Made by a program: the position numbers and the translations under genes. The notes under the pieces were generated by a model. The model was not told where the DNA came from. It made no database searches and saw only the letters and a program-made list of their open reading frames with translations. From IMG/VR virus record IMGVR_UViG_3300028800_000028, positions 1 through 41,032 of that record: DNA of 41,032 nucleotides; one strand, 5' to 3'. This stretch comes from a virus. Position 1 is the first letter of the stretch. Each line of letters opens with the position of its first letter. This document shows, in pieces, positions 7,088 through 14,888 of the stretch.

Positions 7088-7347
7088 TGGATTTTTCAGA
7101 AGCACTAAAAGAGTTACGAAATGGCCGCATCCTTTATAGGACTGGCTGGAACTCGACTGACCAATTCATTTACTTAGTGCCGCAAGGCAGCTATCCTCCT
7201 ACAACAGAGGTAGGCAAGACAATTAACAACGGCGGTGATGTGCCTTATGGCCCGTATCTCGCCATTAAATCAGTCAGTGGTCTAGTATATCCGTGGCTCG
7301 CAAGCCAATCGGATTTACTGAGCGACGACTGGGAAATGAGGGACTAG
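7087..7347 (+). CDS. tad2: Tad2 (DUF2829) anti-Thoeris sponge protein
   Basis: An 86-residue DUF2829 protein. The signature is complete: MDFSEALKELRNGRILYRTGW (1-21), FIYLVPQG (27-34), PYLAIKSVSGLVYPWLASQSDLLSDDWE (57-83). DUF2829 members were identified as Thoeris anti-defence 2 (Tad2), which bind glycocyclic ADP-ribose signals and, in some members, CBASS cyclic nucleotides. The ATG at 7087 is chosen over an upstream in-frame GTG-region start because it matches the family N-terminus and overlaps the Acb2-like stop. Coupled anti-defence pair with the preceding gene. Confidence 0.92.
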   Translation: MDFSEALKELRNGRILYRTGWNSTDQFIYLVPQGSYPPTTEVGKTINNGGDVPYGPYLAIKSVSGLVYPWLASQSDLLSDDWEMRD

Positions 7348-7348
7348 C

Positions 7349-7612
7349 ATGATCATCACAGGTAACGAGAAATCATTTTTGGGCGGCCTAGGAGCCGGTA
7401 TAACCGCGTTTGCAGGCCAGCTGTCCGTTAGTGGCAAGTTGGACGTTAAAACGGTAGCATGGAGCGTAGGAGCATGGGTAGCAACCCACCTCTTCGTGTA
7501 CTACACGACAAATACGCCCGTAGTTGATAAGGTAGTAAGTGAAGTAGTCGCTGCTGCTGACGGAACAACGACATTTGCAGACCCAGCTGGGCCTACGCCG
7601 CCGGCTGCCTAA
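7349..7612 (+). CDS. Holin, two-helix type
   Basis: An 87-residue membrane protein with two hydrophobic segments: residues about 9-25 (SFLGGLGAGITAFAGQL) and 35-55 (VKTVAWSVGAWVATHLFVYYTTN), then a Pro/Ala-rich tail. The small-residue first helix, the THxxVYYTxN end of the second helix and the position last in the lysis block match small holins of Gram-positive phages. It would open the membrane for the endolysin. A strong terminator follows 17 bp later. Confidence 0.72.
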   Translation: MIITGNEKSFLGGLGAGITAFAGQLSVSGKLDVKTVAWSVGAWVATHLFVYYTTNTPVVDKVVSEVVAAADGTTTFADPAGPTPPAA

Positions 7613-7629
7613 TTATTGTTTTTCTTATG

Positions 7630-7661
7630 ATAAGCCCTCTGACTTTTACCAGAGGGCTTAT
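7630..7661. terminator. Bidirectional intrinsic terminator between lysis and tail blocks
   Basis: A perfect 12-bp stem ATAAGCCCTCTG / CAGAGGGCTTAT with an 8-base loop (ACTTTTAC). It is followed by TTTGGTAATTC on the + strand and by TCATAAGAAAAAC on the - strand. It lies between the end of the + strand lysis block and the end of the - strand tail block. Confidence 0.85.
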
Positions 7662-7699
7662 TTGGTAATTCTTCGTAATATAATCTGAATTTGATTGAT

Positions 7700-7712
7700 G
7701 ACATACTATGTC
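7700..7712. promoter_or_regulatory. Perfect 13-bp palindrome over the tail-collar stop codon
   Basis: GACATA-C-TATGTC is a perfect inverted repeat overlapping the stop codon at 7706-7708. Its half site resembles the GACATGAT core found at the early promoters. It may be a protein-binding site or chance in AT-rich sequence. Confidence 0.3.
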
Positions 7713-8764
7713 TTGATTATATAATTGAGCGCCAAGAATGGGTTGCGTACATTGTGAGCGGTAGAACCACCCGTGAACCCTGATGAAGTGGGGTCAATTG
7801 ATGCAGCATTAAGACCGCCGGTACCCTGGGGCTTTTGTAGCAAGCCAGTCGGTACAGAGTGATTGTGCGAAGGAATTTCAGCTACCACCAAAGCGTGCTG
7901 CTCTTCACCACCCTGAGCAGCCAATGAATTAGTTGAAAGAGTTTGCGTGAGCGTATTCGTCCCACTACCTTGACCAGTCAACGTAATATTGTTCCCTTGG
8001 ATTGCATCAGCCAGAGAAGAGGCGAGCCAAATAAGTGTCGCACTTGCGCGCATAACATAATACGTAATTCCAGCGGTAAGCCCTGTCGGTACTGTACCAC
8101 CAGAATTAGTAAGCACCACTGGCGTACCTGTGAATAAGCTATTATTGCTTAGAACCGTAATTTGACTAGTGCTTGTATTAACAGCTGTGGAGGCAAATAA
8201 GAGTACAAACTGACCGGTGCCACTCCCGATTGCTGAACGGGCACGCATATCGGGCAAGTTAAAAGTAGTGCTGCCATCTCCAGCACCAAATGCCGTACTA
8301 ATAGCTGTGAATAAACTAGCATAGGTGCTACGTGATACTGCCTGGCCCTGGCAGAGCAACCATCCCGTAGGAGCTGATGCCCCGGCAAACGGAGTAAGCG
8401 CACCAGTAGGCACGCCAGTAGTAGCAAACGAGTTTACGGCTGTGGCTACCAAGTTAGCCCACTCAGTTGTAGGCTTGATAACAACTACATCACCGGCAGA
8501 GTTGCCGAGGTCAGTATAGCCAGGAGCAAAGCTCGTAATAGTAACGCTCGTACCACTGGCGGTAGCATAAAACACTTGAGGGCTGGCAATAGTGTTATCC
8601 GCCTGGAGCGTACCAGTCGTCACGATACATGCGCCAGTAGGCCAGTTGGTAATGGCATTTACGGGAATAACGCTTGAGCCTATAGAACGGCCAGGAGATT
8701 GGACGGTAGCTCGTATCGCCTCACCAGAACCATCACTCGCCTGCAATGCAGCAAAGTTTGTCAT
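7706..8764 (-). CDS. Tail-collar domain protein (receptor-binding tip)
   Basis: A 352-residue protein. Residues about 115-180 (GALTPFAGASAPTGWLLCQGQAVSRSTYASLFTAI...FNLPDMRARSAIG) are a phage tail-collar domain, and the C-terminus (EEQHALVVAEIPSHNHSVPTG...NPFLALNYIIKT) is the typical closing part. The stretch between them (about 182-275) is a Ser/Thr/Gly-rich insertion that splits the usual collar fold, a likely variable receptor-facing module. A TAGAAT box 6 nt before the ATG suggests its own leaderless promoter. Confidence 0.85.
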   Translation of the reverse strand: MTNFAALQASDGSGEAIRATVQSPGRSIGSSVIPVNAITNWPTGACIVTTGTLQADNTIASPQVFYATASGTSVTITSFAPGYTDLGNSAGDVVVIKPTTEWANLVATAVNSFATTGVPTGALTPFAGASAPTGWLLCQGQAVSRSTYASLFTAISTAFGAGDGSTTFNLPDMRARSAIGSGTGQFVLLFASTAVNTSTSQITVLSNNSLFTGTPVVLTNSGGTVPTGLTAGITYYVMRASATLIWLASSLADAIQGNNITLTGQGSGTNTLTQTLSTNSLAAQGGEEQHALVVAEIPSHNHSVPTGLLQKPQGTGGLNAASIDPTSSGFTGGSTAHNVRNPFLALNYIIKT

Positions 8765-8770
8765 ACCATT

Positions 8771-8799
8771 ATTCTAGTTTGCTCAGTCATTACTATTAA
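8771..8799 (-). promoter_or_regulatory. Leaderless promoter of the tail-collar gene
   Basis: On the - strand TTAATA (8794-8799), 17-bp spacer and TAGAAT (8771-8776), then exactly 6 bases to the ATG at 8764. No ribosome site is seen. The -35 box is weak. Confidence 0.5.
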
Positions 8800-8844
8800 A
8801 TACTACCACTTTTTACCGTAAGCGGCACTAATTATCTGCGGCAA

Positions 8845-8873
8845 TTATACCCTGAGTGTAGGTAGTGTATAAT
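8845..8873 (+). promoter_or_regulatory. Promoter of the 58-aa gene at 8892
   Basis: TTATAC (8845-8850), 17-bp spacer, TATAAT (8868-8873). The ATG at 8892 follows after a leader of about 12 bases containing TAGGA. Confidence 0.6.
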
Positions 8874-8891
8874 TTCTTCGTAGGAACCATA

Positions 8892-9068
8892 ATGAGCGAC
8901 CAAGAACAAGACGAGATTATCAGGAAACTGCGCGAGCAGATCGTCAAGGTGGACACCAAGAAACCCGATAAGCCAAATCAAGTTGACGAAGAAGAAGTCA
9001 TAGAGAAAGCCAAGGAAGCCGGCGACACTATAAATGATAACCCTATATCCTCCCCAGATAGCCAATGA
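8892..9068 (+). CDS. Small acidic hypothetical protein, 58 aa, on the opposite strand within the tail block
   Basis: A 58-residue, highly charged helical protein (MSDQEQDEIIRKLREQIVKVD..., later VDEEEVIEKAKEAGDTI). It is a lone + strand gene between two - strand tail genes and has its own promoter. The ATG at 8892 is chosen because the promoter lies between it and an upstream in-frame ATG. Family unknown. Isolated one-gene units like this (a moron-like layout) often act independently of the late genes, but this is only suggested by position. Confidence 0.6.
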   Translation: MSDQEQDEIIRKLREQIVKVDTKKPDKPNQVDEEEVIEKAKEAGDTINDNPISSPDSQ

Positions 9069-9100
9069 ACTTGAGGGGTATTTTATATTCTACCACCGAA

Positions 9101-9137
9101 AATTAAAGAACCTCACCGGGTCGAAACCAAGGTGAGG
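9101..9137 (-). terminator. Terminator after the spike gene
   Basis: Stem CCTCACC (9111-9117) / GGTGAGG (9131-9137), perfect over 7 bp, with a 13-base loop. On the - strand it is followed by TTCTTTAATTTT, a broken T-tract. The remaining gap 9138-9273 is AT-rich and holds nothing else recognised. Confidence 0.6.
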
Positions 9138-9273
9138 CGCTGTAATTGCTAGTATACGCTCCGGGTACTACCCATGTCAACACTTTATCCACATATTGTC
9201 AAATATTAGCTTAAGTTTTATAAAGTTTATTTTACTCACTTATAGTTATCTTTAGTGTAGCACGATGTTCGGG

Positions 9274-10983
9274 CTAGGCAATACGACTGAAAGTATAAGC
9301 ACTAGCAGAGCTGAACATCAGCCTGAAACAGGCTTGACCAGTTACGCCCGCTGGAATTGTTAGCGTTCCCCCCATGGCACTTTGAATGGCGTTTGTTCCT
9401 ACGGCCATTGTGATGGTGCTTGCGCCAGCCGTGTTATCGATATATAGGTCGAATATTGTGCCTTGAGCGGCTCCTAGCTGTGTACCGAGTAGTGTACCTG
9501 TTGGCATCGTCAGTGTGGTGGCAGCAGCCGAGGTTGACTTAATATAGCCAGTAGCAACCTGTGCGGCCGTCAGAGTAGCAGTAGCGTTCACGGAGGTTGG
9601 TGTATTTGTGTAGATTAAAGCAAGTATTTTGCTCGTTCCTGTTAATGTTGCAGCGCCCGAGGTTGTGATAGGGTACGCGGTACCAGCAACGCGTAGGCCA
9701 AGGTTTGAAAGAACAAGGCCAAGGTCAGTAGCGGCTGCTACTTGTACGACTGGTGTGGCGTTGAAGAAACCGAGTTTTTGGCCTGTAGCAGTACCGATCT
9801 TCATCCCAGTCGTGGTATCAGTTACGATATTGTGAGCAGCCATTGTGAGATTACCCGATAGTGACATGGCACCTGTGGTGTCATTAAGTATCTGATCTAC
9901 TGCACCAGCAGCTATTGTGCGTGCAGTGGCGACACCTCCATAATTGTTATCTATCTCAGTAACACCGGATGACGCATCTACTTTTATACCTGTTGAGCCA
10001 GATACTGAGCTATTGTCCTGGAAGCCTACTACGGTAACCCCTGTTGAGACACCCGTGACATAGATATCTATACAAGTCTTCGACTGGAAGCCGTAACAGT
10101 TATACATGCCGATCTGCGATGAGCCGTTAGACCCTGAATCGGCACCAAACTTCCACATGTTAGTAAGGGTATGGGTCCCGTCGAGCTCACAGCCACATCC
10201 GTAAAAACTGACTGCGCTACTCCCTAGGACGCTGTACATCTGGCCGGTAGTATTAGCGCCTATGTCTCCAGCACAACCAACGTATGAGATGTACGTATTG
10301 TCAGTACAGTTGTACCCGATGACTCCGTTGGTAGCCATATTTGCATAACAGTTTAGATAGGTGACTGAGGTTGATACTGAGTTGTATGTACCGCCCACTG
10401 CACCGTTAAGGTTGAATCCGTTTGCACAGGTGACAGCCATACAGGTATCAAAGGTGGTAACGATTGCACTTTCGGTGTTGAAACCGTATTTACCAGAGCC
10501 TTGGAAATTCTGGGCAACTACATTCTTGATATTCCACTGCTGGAATGATGGGCCGCCAGCGGCTTGCTGCGCCATGTAGATACCATTACCCGAGTTGGTA
10601 AGTGTGCCAGTACCCCAAGCCACGCAGAGATCCTGAATGGTGATATTTGTACTCTGGGCACCATTCGCTACATCGTTGAGTGCCTTAATGACATCTACAC
10701 CTGTGGTGGTCTGTTCAATGATCGTGCCATTGGTAGCGCTTGAACCTGAGCCAGCTAGAGTGATATTAGAATAGGCAACGATCGTAGGAGTCGTACCGCT
10801 ATATAATTTCAGAGGATTAGTTACGAGTTTATACGTTCCAGAGGGAAACCATACGGTACCACCACCGGCCGTATGACAAGCATTGATAGCGTTCTGGATA
10901 GCGGTAGTGTCATCGGTAGAGCCATCTCCTACTGCTCCGAAGGCTTTGACATTGAAGAAGGGCTTATTAATTAGATCACCCAC
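9274..10983 (-). CDS. Tail spike with pectate-lyase fold (putative depolymerase)
   Basis: A 569-residue protein. Residues 8-60 (FFNVKAFGAVGDGSTDDTTAIQNAINACHTAGGGTVWFPSGTY) are the start motif of the pectate_lyase_3/right-handed beta-helix family found in phage spikes; the body to about residue 370 has the repetitive N/T/G-rich pattern of a beta helix. The last ~150 residues form a separate beta-rich domain that may trimerise or bind receptor. Spikes of this type often cleave or bind host polysaccharide. The start is a GTG at 10983 inside the upstream stop (TAGTG), with the ribosome site GGAGGA before it. Confidence 0.87.
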   Translation of the reverse strand: MGDLINKPFFNVKAFGAVGDGSTDDTTAIQNAINACHTAGGGTVWFPSGTYKLVTNPLKLYSGTTPTIVAYSNITLAGSGSSATNGTIIEQTTTGVDVIKALNDVANGAQSTNITIQDLCVAWGTGTLTNSGNGIYMAQQAAGGPSFQQWNIKNVVAQNFQGSGKYGFNTESAIVTTFDTCMAVTCANGFNLNGAVGGTYNSVSTSVTYLNCYANMATNGVIGYNCTDNTYISYVGCAGDIGANTTGQMYSVLGSSAVSFYGCGCELDGTHTLTNMWKFGADSGSNGSSQIGMYNCYGFQSKTCIDIYVTGVSTGVTVVGFQDNSSVSGSTGIKVDASSGVTEIDNNYGGVATARTIAAGAVDQILNDTTGAMSLSGNLTMAAHNIVTDTTTGMKIGTATGQKLGFFNATPVVQVAAATDLGLVLSNLGLRVAGTAYPITTSGAATLTGTSKILALIYTNTPTSVNATATLTAAQVATGYIKSTSAAATTLTMPTGTLLGTQLGAAQGTIFDLYIDNTAGASTITMAVGTNAIQSAMGGTLTIPAGVTGQACFRLMFSSASAYTFSRIA

Positions 10984-12149
10984 TATATAATCCTCCAGTT
11001 AGAACCGTCTGAGATGAGGTCAATGCTGTCACCCACCTGAAGATTGGCGTATGTCGCTACCTGACCATCTATCGTCTGAGATGAAGTAGTTGCCATCGTG
11101 ACTATCCCACTAGTAGCACCATTCTTAATAGTGTACCGGTTGGAATTACCAACGGCAGTTGGCATAGTCATCGTGAGAGCACCAGTACAGATATAAACGT
11201 AATCCGTCAGTGCCGTAGCTGAGGCTGTAGTGTTGGACGACGTTGAGATAATGCTACGAGTAATACCTGAGCTGCCTCCAGCTGGGGTAGCCCAGGTGCC
11301 ATCACCCCTTAGATAGGTTGTAGAACTCGGAGTGCCAGTGGCAGACAACCCGCTGGGAACAGGTAAACCAGTAGCATTTGTTAGAGTGAGTACACTAGGT
11401 GTACCTAAACTAGGTGTAACAAATACAGGTGATGTAGCAGTTAGGATTCCGGTTAGTGTCACGGTTCCTGCCGTCCCCCCACTCAATGAAGCCGTGCTGT
11501 TCAGGTTTAGTGTGGTGGCGTAGAGGTTGGAGGCGTAGTGCGAGGTGTCGCCGATAGTGTAAGTACCGTTTGCAGAGAATGTCAGATTGCCTGTAGCTGT
11601 CAGACTCCCATTATTGACATTCAATATAGTAGAGCCTGACTGTATTTGAATAGCCCTAACGGTTCCTGTTCCAAAAGCCTGTGTCCGCAAATATAACTCA
11701 GAGCCAGACCACTGAAGTAGGCCAAACTCCGGGTTCGTAACCTCATCAACCGTGTTATAGAGGGTGATGCCTGAAGAAGTGCTTGAATGTTTTACGCCTG
11801 TTGTATATTGCTTTGTTCCGGCGATGTTCTGCGTACTACTCAAATCCACAAAGTTCTGTGTGGCTGACCCGGTGCCACCGTTAGAGATAGGTACTAGACC
11901 AGCACTTACGGTTGGGTTAGCCGTAGTCCCACCGACTACTATAGAAGCGTCAGCGGCAGTAACTGCTTGAACTACACCAGTAGCTCCTTGTGGCCCAGTA
12001 GCCCCTTGTGGCCCAGTAGCCCCTTGTGGCCCAGGTGGCCCGATACCACCGCCCGTAACCGTGGACGTGATAGTGCTACCAACAGTAACGGTACTGTTTA
12101 TTGTACCGCCCTGCGTGACTGTGCTGTTTATGGTAGCTGAGTTTTGCAT
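10983..12149 (-). CDS. Collagen-like tail fibre protein
   Basis: A 388-residue fibre protein. The N-terminus has a threefold TIxSTVTxG repeat (about 8-33), followed by a short collagen-like stretch GPPGPQGATGPQGATGPQGATG (about 37-58). The middle is the Ser/Thr/Gly-rich pattern of trimeric fibres (SNGGTGSATQNFVDLSSTQNIAGTKQ, SLSGGTAGTVTLTG). The end (SRYTIKNGATSGIVTMATTSSQTIDGQ) is like that of many siphovirus and podovirus fibres. It overlaps the spike gene and probably makes up the same adsorption apparatus. Confidence 0.82.
   Translation of the reverse strand: MQNSATINSTVTQGGTINSTVTVGSTITSTVTGGGIGPPGPQGATGPQGATGPQGATGVVQAVTAADASIVVGGTTANPTVSAGLVPISNGGTGSATQNFVDLSSTQNIAGTKQYTTGVKHSSTSSGITLYNTVDEVTNPEFGLLQWSGSELYLRTQAFGTGTVRAIQIQSGSTILNVNNGSLTATGNLTFSANGTYTIGDTSHYASNLYATTLNLNSTASLSGGTAGTVTLTGILTATSPVFVTPSLGTPSVLTLTNATGLPVPSGLSATGTPSSTTYLRGDGTWATPAGGSSGITRSIISTSSNTTASATALTDYVYICTGALTMTMPTAVGNSNRYTIKNGATSGIVTMATTSSQTIDGQVATYANLQVGDSIDLISDGSNWRII
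11980..12033. repeat. Three tandem 18-bp repeats encoding the collagen-like stretch
   Basis: Three head-to-tail copies of GTAGCYCCTTGTGGCCCA, differing at one base in the first, encode the GPQGAT repeat on the - strand. Such a tract can gain or lose units by slippage and so change fibre length. Confidence 0.85.
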
Positions 12150-12154
12150 AATTA

Positions 12155-12505
12155 TTACGAAGTTTCGTTGACGGTAGAGGCCAGCAACTGGAAGGTGCCC
12201 TGCTGTACAACGAACTCATCCCCTTCTGAATCAATAACTTTTACGGTGTAGTAGTACTTGCCAGGCTCTACAGTCACTGCCACGTCGGTAGGGTTAATCT
12301 TAATGGGCGTGGTCTGGGGGAAGGTGCTACCCGTCATGCTGATACGCTTGTAGGTCATTATCGCATTGGTGCTGTCCGTCGGGTCAGTATCATTTGGCAC
12401 TGATTTCACGCCGAATAAGAGGGTAGCACCCAGATACGTGGGGGCCGTATAGTTGTGGGTCAAGAAATATGTGGTGCCACGAGTATATTCAATAGCCGGA
12501 TTCAT
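12155..12505 (-). CDS. Small virion/fibre-base protein, 116 aa
   Basis: A 116-residue beta-rich protein (MNPAIEYTRGTTYFLTHNYTAPTYLG...GKYYYTVKVIDSEGDEFVVQQGTFQLL). The pattern of a first strand binding an extension (TRGTT), the KISMTGS-like middle and a GKYYYxVKV strand resembles the N-terminal domain of BppU-type baseplate or fibre-base proteins. It lies between the capsid and fibre genes. The ATG at 12505 is preferred over 12514 because TATAAT ends 7 nt before it and GAGGAGC directly precedes it. Confidence 0.6.
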   Translation of the reverse strand: MNPAIEYTRGTTYFLTHNYTAPTYLGATLLFGVKSVPNDTDPTDSTNAIMTYKRISMTGSTFPQTTPIKINPTDVAVTVEPGKYYYTVKVIDSEGDEFVVQQGTFQLLASTVNETS

Positions 12506-12512
12506 GCTCCTC

Positions 12513-12518
12513 ATTATA
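12513..12518 (-). promoter_or_regulatory. -10 box of the fibre-module promoter
   Basis: TATAAT on the - strand, 7 nt before the ATG at 12505, directly after the capsid-gene terminator. It would restart transcription for the fibre and spike genes. A second box, TATACT, overlaps upstream. No clear -35 box. Confidence 0.5.
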
Positions 12519-12532
12519 GTATAAGCACAAAC

Positions 12533-12557
12533 AAAAACACACTCCCGAAGGAGTGTG
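12533..12557 (-). terminator. Strong intrinsic terminator after the major capsid gene
   Basis: On the - strand CACACTCC, loop TTCG, GGAGTGTG, then TTTTTGTTTG. An 8-bp perfect stem with a stable UUCG tetraloop and a T-tract, 22 bp after the capsid stop codon. It would insulate the highly expressed capsid gene from the fibre genes. Confidence 0.92.
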
Positions 12558-12578
12558 CAATTGCTATCCAGTCACAAA

Positions 12579-13439
12579 CTAGGAGTTTGTGGCATAAATC
12601 AGACTCAGGTTTTGGACACGTCTGAGCATAGGAATGGTCGCGCCACGGTCACGAATCTGAACCTCGATACCGTCAAAGGCTGGAACCTGCGTAAGAATAC
12701 GGAAGTCCTCTGGTGACACTTTTGGAGTCACGTTAATGACGGCTCGCTTGTCACAGATGATGACGTAGGTGCCAGCCAGGAAGTATGCGTCAGGTGTTTC
12801 AACAGTGGTGACACCGTTGTACTTGCCGAGCATCCCTGTCTGCGCGTTTGCGAAACCAAGGTTAGAACCGGTGTAGTTGGTCTGAGCACGAAGGGCAGCA
12901 ACGAAGTTGTAGGAAACCCACGCAATCATGCTGTTCATGTTCGGATTACCAGCGACACGAGCCTTGTTCACGGCTTGCTGGAACAGGAGGTTTAGGCCCG
13001 TTGGGAGCGCACCGCTAGAAAGCGTTAGCGAAACTTTGTTAGCGAAAGGAACGGCTGCTTCGATTTTACTCAGGGAGTATTCATCGTGAGCAGGGATAAA
13101 CACATCCGACAGTTGCTGAGCGGCCCACTGAGCGCCGAGGCTGTCAATAGGAACGTCTTGCTGCGCCTGACGTGAGATACGGGTAATCATACCCTCATCG
13201 TAGTCAATGGTGTAGTCGTTGTTTAATGTGTTAGTGATGCCAGGAGTGCCCCAAGTAGCAGTTGCGGAACTGTTGTTAGTGCTAACAAGAGCACCATCAT
13301 TGAAGTACAGAGAACGGACGGTGTAAACACCAGTCCAAGTGTAACCGTTGTCGCCCAGGTGCTGGGTCACGACACTGAGTTGCTTCAGCGGCTTCTCAAG
13401 CAGATTGGCGGTTTTTATGCCGTACTGATTAGGATTCAT
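12579..13439 (-). CDS. Major capsid protein (HK97-fold, small)
   Basis: A 286-residue protein placed between terminase and fibre genes, preceded by GAGG before the ATG and followed by the strongest terminator of the window, as expected for a highly expressed capsid gene. The segment PIDSLGAQWAAQQLSDVFIPAHDEYSLSKI and the C-terminal strands (TYVIICDKRAVINVTPKVSPEDFRILTQVPAFDGIEVQIRDRGATIPM) match the spine-helix and P-domain pattern of HK97-fold capsids. No N-terminal delta domain precedes it; a separate scaffold exists. The upstream 84-bp gap has TATACC/TATGCG boxes and a TATGC...GCATA inverted repeat, likely its promoter. Confidence 0.8.
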   Translation of the reverse strand: MNPNQYGIKTANLLEKPLKQLSVVTQHLGDNGYTWTGVYTVRSLYFNDGALVSTNNSSATATWGTPGITNTLNNDYTIDYDEGMITRISRQAQQDVPIDSLGAQWAAQQLSDVFIPAHDEYSLSKIEAAVPFANKVSLTLSSGALPTGLNLLFQQAVNKARVAGNPNMNSMIAWVSYNFVAALRAQTNYTGSNLGFANAQTGMLGKYNGVTTVETPDAYFLAGTYVIICDKRAVINVTPKVSPEDFRILTQVPAFDGIEVQIRDRGATIPMLRRVQNLSLIYATNS

Positions 13440-13523
13440 ATTTACCTCGATTTAAAAGTCAATGTGAGCTTATGCTTACACGCATAGCATATCAGGTATA
13501 GCATTGCAAATCCAAATAAATTA

Positions 13524-14888
13524 TCAGAAATCCCACGAAGGGCCTTCATCCCAGTTTTCATTCTCAATCATCACTGGCTCTTTTTTCTTTGTAGGTAGCG
13601 TCATATATGGAGTACCGTCTGAGCGGAAGCCCTGCTCGATAGCGGCGTTCACATAGCGCCAGTTGTCGGCGTAGTGCGAGGTACTGTCGTGTTTCGGCCC
13701 TTCGTAGTCGCCAGTAAATTGATTGAACTTACGCTTGTACAGTGCCAGCTTACGCAGGAACTCGGTGTTGGTTGGCTCGTGGATGGTGGTAGTAGGCTCG
13801 GCCAAGAGGACAATGGCACGTCTAATGCCATCTTCCAACGCCTCTTTTCGGAGCAGACTTGCATTGATAATTCCTAGCTCGCGCCACTTCTGGATACGGG
13901 CAATAGCCTGGGCATCGTCTTTTTTGGCACCATCGTGCGGCAGGAAATGCCAGCCGTAGTTGTAGGGCTTGGCCTTGATAAATTTAATCAGCGCTTCGTC
14001 GCCAATGTCGTGTGTCTCGTGGGAATCAATAACATTGAGTCTCAGCTTGTGGTACTGCCAAAACAGCACCGTCATAGTACCGGAGCCAGAGCCAAGGTCG
14101 TAGGTGACGAATACCGGGAGCGCCGGGTTATGAGGGTGATTGCCGACACGTTTTTGCATCCGGGCTTTGGTAATCTGATTACCGTAGTAGCTAGTCGCCA
14201 ACGCCTGGCCTTCGTCAAGCAAGAACTCCTGGCGGTACATGAAATCGTTGCCGTACTCTGTTATGTAGTCCTGACGCACCTGCTCTAGCATCTGGTCGGT
14301 CATGTAGTGATGAGCGTCGATACGCATAGCAAACTGCGTAGGGTCTTTTTCGGCAGCTTCGAGTAATTTGATAAATGTGCCGCCTGAGACACCATCCTGC
14401 TTAGGGGTAGACTGAATGATAATTTGGCCGTGGTTGGCTGCAATTACTGGTCGGATAATACCGAGCACGCCCACTGGCTGGTCAACGAACTCCGGTAGGA
14501 TAAAGAGTTTGGTGTTTTGACCACGCAAGGATTCGGGGCTGTTAGCTGAACCCACGAGCGTAAGCGTTGAGCCATTTTTGAGCACCATGCTCATGTTATC
14601 AGAGGTCGAATAGAGGCTGGCAATCAGCTCCTTTGGCATGTGCTCGATGGTACGGAAGCCATCGTTTTCTACGCTATTCCAAAAAGAGGTGTAGCCCTGC
14701 GTCTTGGTAGGGTACACAATAACGACACCCATAGGCTCGTTCACCATGCGAGTAATCGCATAAGCAAAACAGGCTATGTCTTTACCGCCTCGCCTGGCTA
14801 CTTCCAGAACTATGAGGCGGTAAAGGGGAGCGTTTTTTAGGAACTCAGCCTGCCACGGGCGCGCTGTAAAATGGGCAGGGATGTTCAT
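13524..14888 (-). CDS. terL: Terminase large subunit
   Basis: A 454-residue DNA packaging motor. Walker A-like ARRGGKD is at 31-37, and the coupling motif IIIQSTP at about 156-162. The nuclease domain shows D264 (VTYDLGSG), D288 and the closing HDSTSHYADNWRY (400-412, D401/D408). Walker B reads LFILPEF (128-134): the glutamate is kept but the usual preceding aspartate is a proline, which is odd. Start ATG overlaps the upstream HNH stop (ATGA). It lies unusually between capsid and scaffold genes. Confidence 0.9.
   Translation of the reverse strand: MNIPAHFTARPWQAEFLKNAPLYRLIVLEVARRGGKDIACFAYAITRMVNEPMGVVIVYPTKTQGYTSFWNSVENDGFRTIEHMPKELIASLYSTSDNMSMVLKNGSTLTLVGSANSPESLRGQNTKLFILPEFVDQPVGVLGIIRPVIAANHGQIIIQSTPKQDGVSGGTFIKLLEAAEKDPTQFAMRIDAHHYMTDQMLEQVRQDYITEYGNDFMYRQEFLLDEGQALATSYYGNQITKARMQKRVGNHPHNPALPVFVTYDLGSGSGTMTVLFWQYHKLRLNVIDSHETHDIGDEALIKFIKAKPYNYGWHFLPHDGAKKDDAQAIARIQKWRELGIINASLLRKEALEDGIRRAIVLLAEPTTTIHEPTNTEFLRKLALYKRKFNQFTGDYEGPKHDSTSHYADNWRYVNAAIEQGFRSDGTPYMTLPTKKKEPVMIENENWDEGPSWDF

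Noticed and set aside
9111-9137. tRNA-like T arm (GGGTCGAAACC)
   Set aside because: No acceptor stem, D arm or anticodon arm can be formed with the flanks; the perfect CCTCACC/GGTGAGG stem fits a terminator on the - strand.
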